From: Phytophthora colocasiae | Lineage: Eukaryota; Oomycota; Peronosporomycetes; Peronosporales; Peronosporaceae | Direction: 5' to 3' | DNA length: 64,000 nucleotides | Assembly (NCBI GenBank): GCA_018806915.1 | Contig: JAGKQI010000105.1 | Coordinates: 4,092,001-4,156,000 of the forward strand | Notes under the pieces: generated by a model | What the model was told of the DNA's origin: nothing | Seen by the model: the letters and a program-made list of their open reading frames with translations, nothing else | Databases searched by the model: none | Part shown: in pieces, positions 50,168 to 59,922 of the stretch | Layout of the letters: every line of letters begins with the position of its first letter | How positions within the stretch are numbered: position 1 is the first letter of the stretch | Position numbers and translations under genes: made by a program

Positions 50168-51496
50168 CTATGCGATTCCGTCCACCGCTGTCTGATGAAG
50201 AAGCATCTTCTCAATAAAATGATCGATACTGCCGTCAAGCACTTGGGTAGTGTTGCTTTCAGAGTAGTTAGTGCGATGGTCCTTCACCAACTGGTACGGG
50301 TGTAAGACGTACGATCGGATCTGATTTCCCCACGCGTTATCCCCAAGTCCTTGAGCGAATTGCTGTCTTGCTCTTACTTCACCTTCAATCTTACGTTGAT
50401 AAAGCTTCGCACGGAGCATAGCCATTGCCTCAGCCTTGTTGCGGTGCTGGGATCGATCCGATTGACTCTGTACCACAATTCCCGTTGGCAAATGCGTAAT
50501 TCGAATTGCACTGTCCGTAGAGTTAACATGTTGTCCTCCAGGCCCTGACGATCGGAACGTATCAATTCGTAGATCTTTGGTCGAGATCTCCAGCTCTTCG
50601 TTGGAGCGGCTTTCAGCAGCGATAGGGTACACACGCACTTGAGCAAACGACGTGTGACGTCTGCTAGCGCTATCAAATGGCGAAATACGCACGATACGAT
50701 GCACACCAGCCTCAGTCTTCGCCCAACCGTAAGCGTACGAGCCGTCAAGTCTCAACATAACTGATCTAAAGCCAGCTTCCTCTCCAACAGACTCATCAAC
50801 GTACTGCACTTGAAACCCACGACTCTCACCCCATCGCGAGTACATCCTTGCCAACATCGCTGTCCAGTCGCAACTATCAGTTCCTCCAGCTCCAGCTTGG
50901 ATCTCCACGAAGCATGATCGACCGTCACTCTCATGAGACAGCAAGAGCTCCAGTCGAAGTTGCTGTGCGTCCGCACGAACTGCCGCCATGGCACTCTCGC
51001 AGTCCCGTATCATGGGATCGTCTTGCTCCTCTGTCGCCAATACGTACAGCTCCTTCGTATCCAAATATTGACGGTGAAGATCATGGGCTCGAGTCTCACG
51101 TGACTCTAGTGCAGCCAGTCGCTGCACCACTGACGCGGCGTTGGTGGCGTCATCCCAGAGATTCGGCTCGGAGGCTTCTTGGCGCAATTTGGCGAGTTCT
51201 TGGGCATTATGTGCCGTGACAACAACGTCGTGGATGACTTCGATCTCTACTTGCGCTTGAGCAGCTAAAGAAGCGAAGGACTCACCGTTTGTAGATGCGT
51301 CAGAAGAGGAAAAAGCTGTCGAGTTTTTGGATGGAGAGTGCAGAGAGAACATGCGCTGTGCAGGAGCCCAAATTTCGTGCACAGTAGAAGAAGATGCTTG
51401 CAATACATGACCAGCAATTCGCACATTGATACAGTCCCTGAGGGCCGCACACGAGGCAGTCACGCCCGCGCGTCGAAGGGATAATCGACCAAGCAT
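50168..51496 (-). CDS. prfB: Peptide chain release factor 2, mitochondrial
   Basis: A single exon encodes 442 residues. The first ~70 residues are Arg/Ser-rich with few acids, a mitochondrial leader. The body has the RF2 tripeptide S-P-F in V-R-I-S-P-F-D-S-A-S-R-R-H-T-S-F, which reads UGA/UAA, and G-P-G-G-Q-H-V-N with the GGQ that triggers peptide release. Many eukaryotes that reassigned mitochondrial UGA have lost RF2. Its presence fits oomycete mitochondria, which keep the standard code. Length and motifs are complete. Confidence 0.93.
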   Translation of the reverse strand: MLGRLSLRRAGVTASCAALRDCINVRIAGHVLQASSSTVHEIWAPAQRMFSLHSPSKNSTAFSSSDASTNGESFASLAAQAQVEIEVIHDVVVTAHNAQELAKLRQEASEPNLWDDATNAASVVQRLAALESRETRAHDLHRQYLDTKELYVLATEEQDDPMIRDCESAMAAVRADAQQLRLELLLSHESDGRSCFVEIQAGAGGTDSCDWTAMLARMYSRWGESRGFQVQYVDESVGEEAGFRSVMLRLDGSYAYGWAKTEAGVHRIVRISPFDSASRRHTSFAQVRVYPIAAESRSNEELEISTKDLRIDTFRSSGPGGQHVNSTDSAIRITHLPTGIVVQSQSDRSQHRNKAEAMAMLRAKLYQRKIEGEVRARQQFAQGLGDNAWGNQIRSYVLHPYQLVKDHRTNYSESNTTQVLDGSIDHFIEKMLLHQTAVDGIA

Positions 51497-51531
51497 TTTT
51501 GTGCCTCAGTTAAAACGGATAGTTTAAACGT

Positions 51532-51846
51532 TAAAATAGTTTGTTTTTACGTTAAAACACTCTGTAATATGTGCAGGAGACTCAATGAGGCCATAACAGC
51601 GAAGCAACGCGGCGAAACTTGGCCGAAACTTGCCATACATGTAGAAGGAATCTTCACGAACATACCTGCCTCGCCTCACAGTGGAGAAGCGCTTGCAGCG
51701 AGCGCACCATCGATTTAAAGCTTTGATTACGGGATCAAAATCGCGGCGCAGGGTGTGCACACGGTGGTCTACGTCAGCATCGCTCCTGATTGGCTGAGTG
51801 ATTACGTCATGTACGTGTTTTAACGTTAAAACAATTGCGTTTAAAC
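51532..51846. repeat. Short inverted-repeat element (possible MITE, 315 bp)
   Basis: The left end GTTTAAACG (51532-51540) is mirrored at 51838-51846. Just inside each end lies TTGTTTT(T/A)ACGTTAAAACAC in inverted orientation. No coding capacity is supported. Its right end lies within about 15 bp of where the aminotransferase fragment breaks off. No clear target duplication was seen. Confidence 0.55.
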
Positions 51847-53160
51847 GATTCTATAGATTATCGCGGTACACCGTCTGCTTCGCGCCGTTCGACACTCCGT
51901 CAACGGGTCGTACTTCAGACCCTTGCACGTCTCCAGGTACTGCGCGATCAGCGTGCGCAGCTCAGCCGTGCCCTTCACGTCCGTGTACTTCACCTTGCCC
52001 TGCTCCATGGCCGACATGCCAGCCTTCAGCACACGCTCCGAAGGAGCGAAGTCGGGCTCACCAACGCACAGCGACCACACCTGCTTGCCCTCGGCCTCCA
52101 GCTGCTTCGCCAAACCAAGGACCACCACCGTCTTCGACGCAGCGATCTTGCCCAGCAACGGGTTCTGCGGGTACTTCTCCGTCAACGGAGCGTCTTCACG
52201 GAACGGGGCACGCGCAACAACCGCGCCACCGTTCGAGGTCGGGGCAACCACACTAGAAGTAGCAGCACCGCCGGACACCGGAGTGAACGTCAGCGCGCCA
52301 GCGACTGCTCCAGACCGTCCAGCGCGTGCTCAATCGTCTCCATCGAGCAAGCGTACGAGATGCGCAGACCGTTCTTCACGCCGAACGCCGAACCGGGCAC
52401 CAGGGCCACGTGGTAGTGGCGAAGCAGGTACTCGCAGTAGTCATCCGCGTCCTTCACCACCTCGCTCTTGTCCGCCGTCACGCCCTGCTTGCCGTCGAAG
52501 TACGACGCCAGGTCCAGGAACACGTAGAACGCCGACGTCGGGTACGCAAACTCCAGCTGCGGGATCGCCTGCTGGCGCTTCACGATGTTACTTGCGCTTC
52601 GCGTCCATGATCGCCAACGTCTCCGTCATGCGCTCCTCGTTCTGCGACACACACTCCATCTCGTACCTCATGGCCTCCACGGCGGCAGCCTGGCCCACCG
52701 AGTTCGCACACGACGTCAGCTGACCCTGAAGCTTCGTGCACACCTGCACGAAGTACTTCGGTGCGGCCAGGTAGCCGATACGCAGACCCGGCATCGCGTG
52801 CGACTTCGAGAAGCCGTTAACCGTCAGCGTGCGCTCGTACATGCCAGGCAGCGTCGCGAAGCTCTGGTGTTCACGCTTCGCCTCGCCTTCGTCCTGGTAC
52901 ACCAACTGCTCGTAGATCTCGTCAGCGATCACCAGGATGTGACGGAACTGAGGCTTGCGCAGAACCGCAGCGATGTTCTCCAACTGGGCAGGTGAGTGCA
53001 CCGTGCCGACCGGGTTGCTCGGGTTGCACAGAATCAGCGACTTGATGCGCGGGTTGGCCACCAGCGCCTTCTCCAGCTCCACTGGATCGATCAGGTAACC
53101 CTCCGACAGCTTGGTCTGCAGGATCACAGGCTCGCCGCCCGTCAGCTTCCTCACTCTTCA
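51847..53160 (-). pseudogene. Rearranged aspartate-aminotransferase (class I PLP) pseudogene
   Basis: Read leftward, the pieces come in the wrong order. 53157-52588 is the middle of the enzyme (K-L-T-G-G-E-P-V-I-L, N-P-S-N-P-V-G-T, A-D-E-I-Y-E-Q-L, and G-F-S-K-S-H-A-M-P-G-L-R-I-G-Y with the PLP-binding Lys). 52585-52290 is the C-terminus (F-G-V-K-N-G-L-R-I-S-Y-A). Then 52278 to about 51860 is the N-terminus (Y-P-Q-N-P-L-L-G-K, V-G-E-P-D-F, and after a small deletion S-N-G-A-K-Q-T-V-Y-R). An extra T at 52588-52589 makes a premature stop between middle and C-terminus. About 27 residues between N-terminal and middle parts are missing. The sequence is otherwise well preserved, so the event is recent. 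Confidence 0.8.
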
Positions 53161-53355
53161 AGCGTGACACCACACTAAGCAGGTGAAAGCACCGCTCCTT
53201 GTAGGTGGTGAAGTTGTGGGAGTATCTACTTCTAGTGGAAGACTCCTGGATACAGGTAAGAGTCACAGGTGGCCAGAGTAGGCTTTCGCACAATTACCTT
53301 CTACACCGCAGCCCCTCTCAAGCAAGGACTCTGCAAGCCACGGGCGTGTCAAGCG

Positions 53356-54384
53356 ATGGAGACTTGGACGTTAACGCAGAAGCGTCAGGAAAAGTTCCAT
53401 GAGTGGACAACACGTCCGATGCCTCGGGACGCGAACGGGGGGGTGATCTCGCACCGTCAACTCCGACGTTATGAGAAAGGTTTCCCCAAGCGACTTTACT
53501 TCAAAGACACTCCATTCGTCCCATGGAAGGATTTACAACCGAGGGTTGGACGACCATGTGGTTGGAATCGTTTTCAAGGTCACTTCCAGGACCACATCCT
53601 CGTTGGTGACAACAATGAATGGACATACGAGTCGAACACGGAAATCATTGGTAAGGGCGAAAGCACTTACCTTAAACTGGAGGACGTTCTGCAGGAACGT
53701 AGCATGCTCCTCGCCGCCAGAAGCCGTCGCGACGACTGGGAGGATGGGATCTTCGATGAAGATGTCAACCGACCCTACGTGGTGCATCGCAAGCCGCTTG
53801 TGAATGGGGTATTCTACGAGCCTCCAAAAAAATCTCATGAAGTAGGAGGGGTCTACGCTGTACACTGTGGATTAGTGTCATCTTTCAACCCCAACACGTC
53901 TGATGAGACCAACTTCGTCGTGAAGGTTGGGCGTTCTGATGACATCCTCCGTCGACTGCGCGAGCACCAACAGACACGCAGTCTCCGAAAACACGGCGAG
54001 GTGGTTTTTCTGTTTGGAGTGGAGATAGACAAGAACTATCAAGTCGCTGCGGAGAATCTGCTCAAGGATATGCTTACGGAGCTCGGCTTTCCTCACGTAA
54101 ATGAGGGAGGTGCGGAGACCTACGCCTTCAACGAGACGACTCTACCGTTGATTCACGACGTCTTCTGTGGGATACGCTACGTCTATGATCCTCCGATCGG
54201 TAGACAAGTCTGCGGCTACAAGAACTCCGCGGAGAACCCGTTGTTGGAGCAGGGTCTTCCTCGCGAGTTACAGACTCTAGTTCAAAAAGTGAAGAAGTTG
54301 CTGTCATCGATCCCGGGCTGGACCACTTCATCGGAGGGGGGGAGGGGGGTTAGTAATTTTTATCCAAGTTTATTACCGTTTTGA
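53356..54384 (+). CDS. Protein with a GIY-YIG-like (T5orf172/MUG113-type) domain
   Basis: A single frame from ATG 53356 encodes 342 residues. The C-terminal third has V-V-K-V-G-R-S-D-D-I-L-R-R-L-R-E-H-Q, the core of GIY-YIG-like nuclease folds, then A-A-E-N-L-L-K-D-M-L and a G-G-A-E-T-Y-A-F segment that could carry the metal-binding Glu. The N-terminal ~170 residues are not recognised. Nuclease activity is not proven by the motif alone. The last 12 bases overlap the end of the LRR gene on the other strand, and a G-run (GGGGGGGAGGGGGG-like) lies near 54338. Confidence 0.6.
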   Translation: METWTLTQKRQEKFHEWTTRPMPRDANGGVISHRQLRRYEKGFPKRLYFKDTPFVPWKDLQPRVGRPCGWNRFQGHFQDHILVGDNNEWTYESNTEIIGKGESTYLKLEDVLQERSMLLAARSRRDDWEDGIFDEDVNRPYVVHRKPLVNGVFYEPPKKSHEVGGVYAVHCGLVSSFNPNTSDETNFVVKVGRSDDILRRLREHQQTRSLRKHGEVVFLFGVEIDKNYQVAAENLLKDMLTELGFPHVNEGGAETYAFNETTLPLIHDVFCGIRYVYDPPIGRQVCGYKNSAENPLLEQGLPRELQTLVQKVKKLLSSIPGWTTSSEGGRGVSNFYPSLLPF

Positions 54385-55833
54385 TGAAGCGAATCTTGGG
54401 AACATCACTGCCTCCTGATGAGCAACCAGCACTTCATCGTCTACAATGCGCGGTAGGAAATCAGTCTCAACTCCATGTTCATGGAATCGACCTCCAGGTT
54501 TACACAGCTCTAGGACGAGCGGTGATGTCCTGGGACCGAAGATGTTTCCCCATAAAAGCAAGCAGCGCAGACGCGTTCCTTCATCCGGTTTCTGGCACTT
54601 TAGACAAGCAGTTGCAAGAGCAGCCATACCGTCATCTGTGAGAGATGTGGAACAGAGTGAAAGCACTTCCATAGGAGTAGTCATGCTGGCTTTAAGCACC
54701 GTCGCGAAGGCCTTCGCTCCAGCGTCTCCGATTCGGTTGGCACTTAAGTCGAACATCGCAAGTGTCGGATGACGCAGTAGCAAAGCCGCAAGAGCAGAAG
54801 CACCTGTGCTCCCGATGCGGTTGGCTCGAAGTATGAGGCACTGGAGTGACCGGTTATCCAGTAATCGCTCAGCTAGCACCTGTGCACCGCTATCCGTCAT
54901 TTGGTGCTTGGCCAGACTCAGATTCTTCAGTACGCGGTTCACTTGCAGCATCTTGCCAATGTACTGGATAGCTTCTTCCTCCTTGGTCTTTATGATGGGG
55001 TTGTCAAGATTTAGAGCTTCAAGGTTGCGGTTGACACGCAGTGACTGCGCGATAGCGATGAGATTCGATACGTCGAGGTCGGTGTTACCCACGTCGAGTT
55101 CTTGCAACGGACAAGTACTCGCGCCCAGTAATGCAGCTATCGCGTGACCACCAGGAGACCCTAAAGGATTCCCATTGAGATTTAGGCGTCGCAGTGGGGA
55201 CGCTGATCCTGCAGTATCAAGTGCAGTACAGAGCAATCGACAGCTCTCACTGCCAAGACGGTTGCCTTGTAGATTCAACTCTGCGATTTGACACGGATAG
55301 GAAGGTGTCGGCTGCAACAGTCTCCCAAGGCTTGATGCAGTGTCTAAAAGGAATTCACGTTCATCTGGTTCTTCTCCATCCTCTGCGCTGCTAACGACGG
55401 TATCTTGTTGCTCCGATTCGTCTTCATGTTCCCCCAAGTGGTTGAAACGTAGATCGAGGCCAATGAGACCAGGCACGAGACTTTTGTGTAATGCGTTGGC
55501 AAGTGCCACCAACTGAATATTGCGCAGTCGATTATGAAAGCCTTCTTTCGTGTTACCAGCTAGAACCAGCACAATTCCTGTTACTTCGGTGGATCTCTTG
55601 CCGCGTCGTGCTGCTAGCGCTTGAGACGTCTCCTGGAAGTTGCTACTGAGTCCGTCATCTTCTTCTGACGGGAAGAACTCTATCATAGCTTGAATCACAT
55701 CCCGCCGCGCAGTGATACCAAGCTGCAAGCTCTCCATCTCATAGTTGTGCACAAAGTCCTGGAAGGACATCCTCCGTTTGAAAAACCACTGTACCGTGAA
55801 CCGGCGCGGCGGTTCAAAAGGATTCCTTTGCAT
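54373..55833 (-). CDS. Leucine-rich-repeat (ribonuclease-inhibitor-type) protein, LRRC34-like
   Basis: A single exon encodes 486 residues. From about residue 120, RI-type leucine-rich repeats of about 28 residues are visible: L-I-G-L-D-L-R-F-N-H-L-G, I-A-E-L-N-L-Q-G-N-R-L-G, L-R-R-L-N-L-N-G-N-P-L-G, C-L-I-L-R-A-N-R-I-G and M-F-D-L-S-A-N-R-I-G-D. The N-terminal ~110 residues are distinct. The layout resembles LRRC34 and axonemal LRR proteins, but the resemblance is generic. The first ATG is only 8 bp from the divergent MORN gene; a later Met (M-S-F-Q-D-F, near 55770) may be the true start. Confidence 0.78.
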   Translation of the reverse strand: MQRNPFEPPRRFTVQWFFKRRMSFQDFVHNYEMESLQLGITARRDVIQAMIEFFPSEEDDGLSSNFQETSQALAARRGKRSTEVTGIVLVLAGNTKEGFHNRLRNIQLVALANALHKSLVPGLIGLDLRFNHLGEHEDESEQQDTVVSSAEDGEEPDEREFLLDTASSLGRLLQPTPSYPCQIAELNLQGNRLGSESCRLLCTALDTAGSASPLRRLNLNGNPLGSPGGHAIAALLGASTCPLQELDVGNTDLDVSNLIAIAQSLRVNRNLEALNLDNPIIKTKEEEAIQYIGKMLQVNRVLKNLSLAKHQMTDSGAQVLAERLLDNRSLQCLILRANRIGSTGASALAALLLRHPTLAMFDLSANRIGDAGAKAFATVLKASMTTPMEVLSLCSTSLTDDGMAALATACLKCQKPDEGTRLRCLLLWGNIFGPRTSPLVLELCKPGGRFHEHGVETDFLPRIVDDEVLVAHQEAVMFPRFASSKR

Positions 55834-55841
55834 TAGACGGC

Positions 55842-56495
55842 ATGGTGGTCAAGTCCAAGGCTTCAACTGCTGGACAAGGTGATGCTAAGGCTGCAGCGGC
55901 GGCAGCTGCTGCTTTGGCTGCCACGGCCCGGACCGAGGAAGAGCAACCAGTGGACGAGGACGATGAGGCGGTCAAAACTGGCACGTTCTCCTTCAGCGAC
56001 GGCAGCAAGTACAGTGCGTTAACGTAGCATTAGGTAGTCGATATCCATTAGCTTCAGCTGAATTTTTGCTGCTGCTGTATTCTGTAGAGGGAGAGTATTG
56101 CGTGGTCGGCGGCAAAGTGGTTCGTCAAGGCCACGGCTCCTTCTGGACTGGAGCTGAGAAATACGAAGGCGAATGGCTGCGTGATCAAATGCACGGCAAA
56201 GGCGCGTACAGCTTTGCAACGGGTGCAAAGTATGATGGAGAGTTCCAAGCCAGCAACTTCCATGGAGTTGGAAGCTACTGCTGGACGGACGGCGCTCGCT
56301 ACGACGGTGGATGGCACTGCAATCGGTGGGTACGCCTCATTTATGACAAGTGTATGTTGAAGTTTGTTTATGATTGTTTGCGCTGTTAGAATGCATGGAG
56401 ATGGGCTGTACGTGGACAAAGACGGAGTAGAATGGCGAGGCCGCTTCATGAACGGCAAGTACGACAACGGCCGTATATTCCACACGTTGAGGTGA
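55842..56495 (+). CDS. MORN-repeat protein
   Basis: Exon 1 ends near 56013. Exon 2 (about 56086-56326) and exon 3 (about 56391-56495) join in phase. An Ala-rich N-terminus precedes four or five MORN repeats: K-Y-K-G-E-Y, H-G-S-F-W-T-G-A-E-K-Y-E-G-E-W, H-G-K-G-A-Y-S-F-A-T-G-A-K-Y-D-G-E-F, and H-G-V-G-S-Y-C-W-T-D-G-A-R-Y-D-G. MORN repeats bind membranes or scaffold cytoskeletal and flagellar structures. The gene is head-to-head with the LRR gene, which may hint at a common (possibly flagellar) programme. Confidence 0.85.
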
Positions 56496-56547
56496 ATGGA
56501 GGGCTTGAACAATAATATAATCTTATATATGAGCGTCAACTTTTCAG

Positions 56548-57815
56548 CTACGGGAGGAACGTTTCGCAGAGTGCTGAGCCACTGCGGTCCACTGGCGGTA
56601 ACAGACCGTTCTGAAGCAGCTCCAGCTCGTCTTCAGTGACGCTCTGGTCGCCGTACAGCTCTCGTTCATTGGCAATTAGTTGCGACATAAAGCCTCGGTT
56701 GGGGAAAATCAGGGGACGACATTTGAGCACGTGGCTGTAGGCGGCCGACAGAGTGCACTTGGTCTTGAGCATCACGTACCAGATGCAAATTGTGGACGAG
56801 CGTGAGACTCCTTGGACGCAGTGGATCAATACGCGTCCGTTCTTCTCAGCTGCCTTGTGAATGAATTCCATTGTAGGACCGAACTCATGAGTAATGTCCA
56901 CGTCCTCATTGTCCTTGATCGCAACGTCGAGATATTGCACGTGCTCGAATTTGTTGCGTTGGTCAGTGATCGCACCCATGTTGACCACGTGAGTGATCTG
57001 CAAGGCGTCGATCACTTCGGCTGAGTTTGCTTGCCAGAAATTGCCCAGGTACAGGAATCCGTCCACAATTTCGTTTGGGAAGTGCATCGCAGACGTCGGA
57101 CTTGACACTGACGTATCCACTGGAGCATCTTCTTGTCTCTCCCCATTCTGCATTTCTTCCTCGGTCGGGGCCCATAGGGGAGACGACACCAACATGAAAT
57201 TGTATTTCTTCGCAAACGTCTGGAATCCTTGAGCGAGGAACCGCACGGAAAAGACGCGACCTTCGTCCATTAACATCTTGGCAAAGCGATAGCCCCAGTC
57301 CATCCTATAGAGGAAAGAAGCGCCCGTGTGATTGCCTCCGATGACGACCACTTCGACCAGATCTCGTCGCTCGAGTTTCTTACGTAGTTTTTCATTCTCC
57401 GTCAGTTCTAGCACGTCTTCAACCGTCTTAACCATTTGTCCAGCACAGCTCAACGTCAGATGCGAGCCCGTGTGTACGTGTGGGCAGTGTAAGGCATCTT
57501 GGAGGTGGCCTGGCGAAATCGACGCCTTTTGCGGCAGTCCACCAGCACGATCCCCGAAGTCTGCAGACGGTTGTAAAGTGACGTGACCGAAATAAGGGGA
57601 ACGCGAGCTTGAGAACTGCGTAGTCGTCTTCGTCGTAGTTTCCGTGAAGCAAAAGAGAGGCACGAGGAGCTGAAAGAGAGTGAAGAGCTCTCATCATCGA
57701 CGACAGGCTCATTCGAACGATTCGAGCCGGTGAGGCACGTTGAGACGCCGCTGGCAGCAACGTCGAACTGCTTCTGCTGCTTCTTCATATCCTGTTGCTC
57801 GTCTTGCTGCACCAT
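56548..57815 (-). CDS. Dual-specificity phosphatase with N-terminal rhodanese-like domain; one apparent frameshift
   Basis: Starting at 57815, a Ser-rich leader runs into a rhodanese-like domain (S-V-T-S-L-Y-N-R-L...V-L-V-D-C-R-K, then G-H-L-Q-D-A-L-H-C-P-H). The frame slips by one base at the T-run 57527-57530; one more base would restore the D-C-R ... G-H pattern. The dual-specificity phosphatase domain follows, with L-Y-L-G-N-F-W-Q-A, D-V-A-I-K-D-N-E-D-V-D-I and V-L-I-H-C-V-Q-G-V-S-R-S, the HCxxGxSRS signature with the catalytic Cys. The combination resembles MAP-kinase-phosphatase architecture. The protein would dephosphorylate Ser/Thr and Tyr residues. Confidence 0.82.
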
Positions 57816-58566
57816 TTTATAAACTATCTATCCAGCAGTTTGTTTTAACCACGAACAAACACTGTTGTCGCCTTCCAAGCCAAATGCCAATTGACTCTGG
57901 TCTCGTGTCGGTCGAGACATTGCGGCACTCCACCCTCTGGAGATCGAATATCCGGACGGCAACCATAACCGGAATCAATTCTCGACAGGGCTCCACTAAC
58001 CCGCAACATATTGGATGACAACTTCGGTGAAGACACCCTAATCCAAGGATATGTGTTGTCACAGGAAGATAGTCAGCGCAGATAGCCACAACCCTAGCTC
58101 GAATTTGTGGCGAGTCGACTTCAAATCGGCAGTCGCCGAATGAAAAGTATGGCTACGGTGGCGCATGCATTAGCTAGCGAAAGGGCCAACAGGTTCCTTC
58201 CTGGTCGTGGCGCGCCTAGTCACTAGGCTAGTGGTAGTGGAGATGCATAAGGTGTTCGTGGTCTGAGCGCCTGTTGCCTCTGAAATGTGCCACGAACCAC
58301 GCTGTAAATCATTGGTGTGATGGCAGCGGTGACGACTCATACCCTGCACCCGTGCAGCTGGTTGGCTTTGCCGCGTGGTGAGGCACAGCCACAGAAGCTG
58401 TATCTCGTTCATTTCGGTGCACTGCTGGTCTCCGCTACGGTGTACTTTGTCTGAGTATTGCCGCATCGACCGCGTGCTGTGCAGGGCGGCTTCCTTGACC
58501 AGCAAATCTGGGGCAAAATTGTGGCTTACAACGACAGCACCACCTGGCAATGCCTCTCATCTGCAG
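57816..58566. other. Unexplained 750-nt intergenic stretch
   Basis: Separates the DUSP start from the end of the carrier gene. On the plus strand, about 58318-58610 has long open but interrupted frames with normal codon texture (for example L-V-H-F-G-A-L-L-V-S-A-T-V-Y-F-V). It may be a decayed gene or repeat; I cannot identify it. Confidence 0.3.
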
Positions 58567-59876
58567 TTATTGCCTGCGAGGCTCGAGAACTTCTGGATGG
58601 CAAACGCAAATGATGAGTCTAGTGTGATTCAGTCTTGAGTCAACGTTGAAGGCCTGCTTGGCTGCCTCGTACGAGGAAATCGTGATCGCGCACGCCGGCG
58701 CAACCTTCACGACACGCGGCACCAGCCCAGCCGTCAAACCCCTAGGACCTTCGTTCTGCCAAACCTGCTGCAGCAGCTGTGTAAACGATGGTGTTGGAGC
58801 CATGTCTTTGGTGTACACGACAAGCTGTGAGCGGGTCTTGACCACATCAAACGGGTGAGTGGCGATTGTGGCCAATATACCGGCCAGTACACCCGAAACG
58901 AAAGCAACCGAGACGCGCTTCGTATTTGCATCCGCAATAGGAACCCGCCCAGTCAGATACTCCTTCGATGTCTCGATACCGAACCAGTAGAAGGCTGAGA
59001 ACGGGATGTCCCTGGCAAGTGTGGCACCAAGTCCGGCGAACAGTTGTCGTGCACCGCCTTGCCACACTTGCCGCACGTACGTCGTAAATGGATGCGCGTT
59101 GGCAACAGCTTGCATCTGAACTCGGATGAGCTCGAACGGGGAGAAAATTGTAGTGGAAGCTGCACGTGCTGCAGCTCCAGACGTCATTGCCAACAGACCG
59201 TGGTTTTGATCGGGAAACGCCTTCTTAAGCCGGTTGAGGAGCATCTCGTAAGACGTAAAGTACACCGCCGTCGACGGAATAGCAGTCAGCAGCGTCGGTG
59301 GCAAGCCAGCATAAAGTGCTAAAGGCCCCTCAAGCCTTACGATGCGAGCCATTGTGAACAACGTGCTGTCAGGCTTCGGCGGCGAGCAGATCTGCTGCGG
59401 CGAACATTTGCACTGCGTCAGGAGACGCTGCTTCGGCAGCATTGTGTCCATCAGTCCATTGGAGAAGCTGTAGTATGGACACTGCCCATATGCAAAGATG
59501 ATAAATGCAGTTAGCAATTGTCGATTGCCAGAATAGCCGTTCAGTAAGCGTGGCTGGTAACCTACCTTTTGCACAGCAGGCGGCGCGTGAACTACAGTGG
59601 GTGCTTGCACCTGCAATCTTGTCTTCACCACCTCCAGCGCTGTAAAATCAGGCACACACGAAGCATCTCCACCCTTAGTAAATGGTAAAGCGATGTTTGT
59701 CACTCAGCATATTCATCGGACGTCAGTGTCTTACGTGTAACCTGTGCAGCGAGTGGAATCATCGTCAGTGGCAGAGCAAGCAAACGCTTCGATCAACGGC
59801 TAACGGCACGCACCACAAAGGACGTGATGACAGCGCCTAGTGACGCTGCGACGGACTTCTTGATGGTCTCGTCCAT
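58567..59876 (-). CDS. Mitochondrial carrier of the SLC25A39/40 (Mtm1) type
   Basis: Exons are 59876-59814, a 7-nt micro-exon 59741-59735, 59639 to about 59570, and about 59485 to 58567. The micro-exon completes V-V-T-P-L-E-V-V-K-T-R-L, the first carrier signature. The others are S-P-F-E-L-I-R-V-Q-M-Q and H-P-F-D-V-V-K-T-R-S-Q. N-L-S/F-S-N-G-L-M-D and the Cys-rich matrix loop (C-P-Y-Y...C-K-C...I-C) after repeat 1 are typical of SLC25A39/40, which import glutathione into mitochondria and sense Fe-S clusters through that loop. An 84-nt intron (GTAGGT...GGGCAG with GCTAACTG branch) is a multiple of three, so a retained form would stay open. Confidence 0.88.
59735..59741 (-). other. 7-nt micro-exon of the SLC25A39/40-like gene
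   Basis: The bases GTTACAC lie between acceptor CTGCACAG and donor GTAAGA. With flanking exons they give Val-Thr-Pro, exactly the residues the carrier signature needs. No other joining restores both phase and motif. Confidence 0.8.
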
Positions 59877-59922
59877 TAGGAATCCCCTTGACAGTCGTGG
59901 GGCAGTTACTTTCTATTTTAAA

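Noticed and set aside
51524..51760. 78-codon minus-strand frame inside the 315-bp inverted-repeat element
   Set aside because: No homology or codon bias; the element looks non-coding.
51835..52995. Several plus-strand Arg/His-rich frames opposite the aminotransferase pseudogene
   Set aside because: They are composition artefacts of high-GC antisense; the minus strand has clear aminotransferase motifs.
58170..58638. Possible gene between DUSP and the carrier on either strand
   Set aside because: Frames are interrupted and I recognise no family; kept only as an unexplained stretch.
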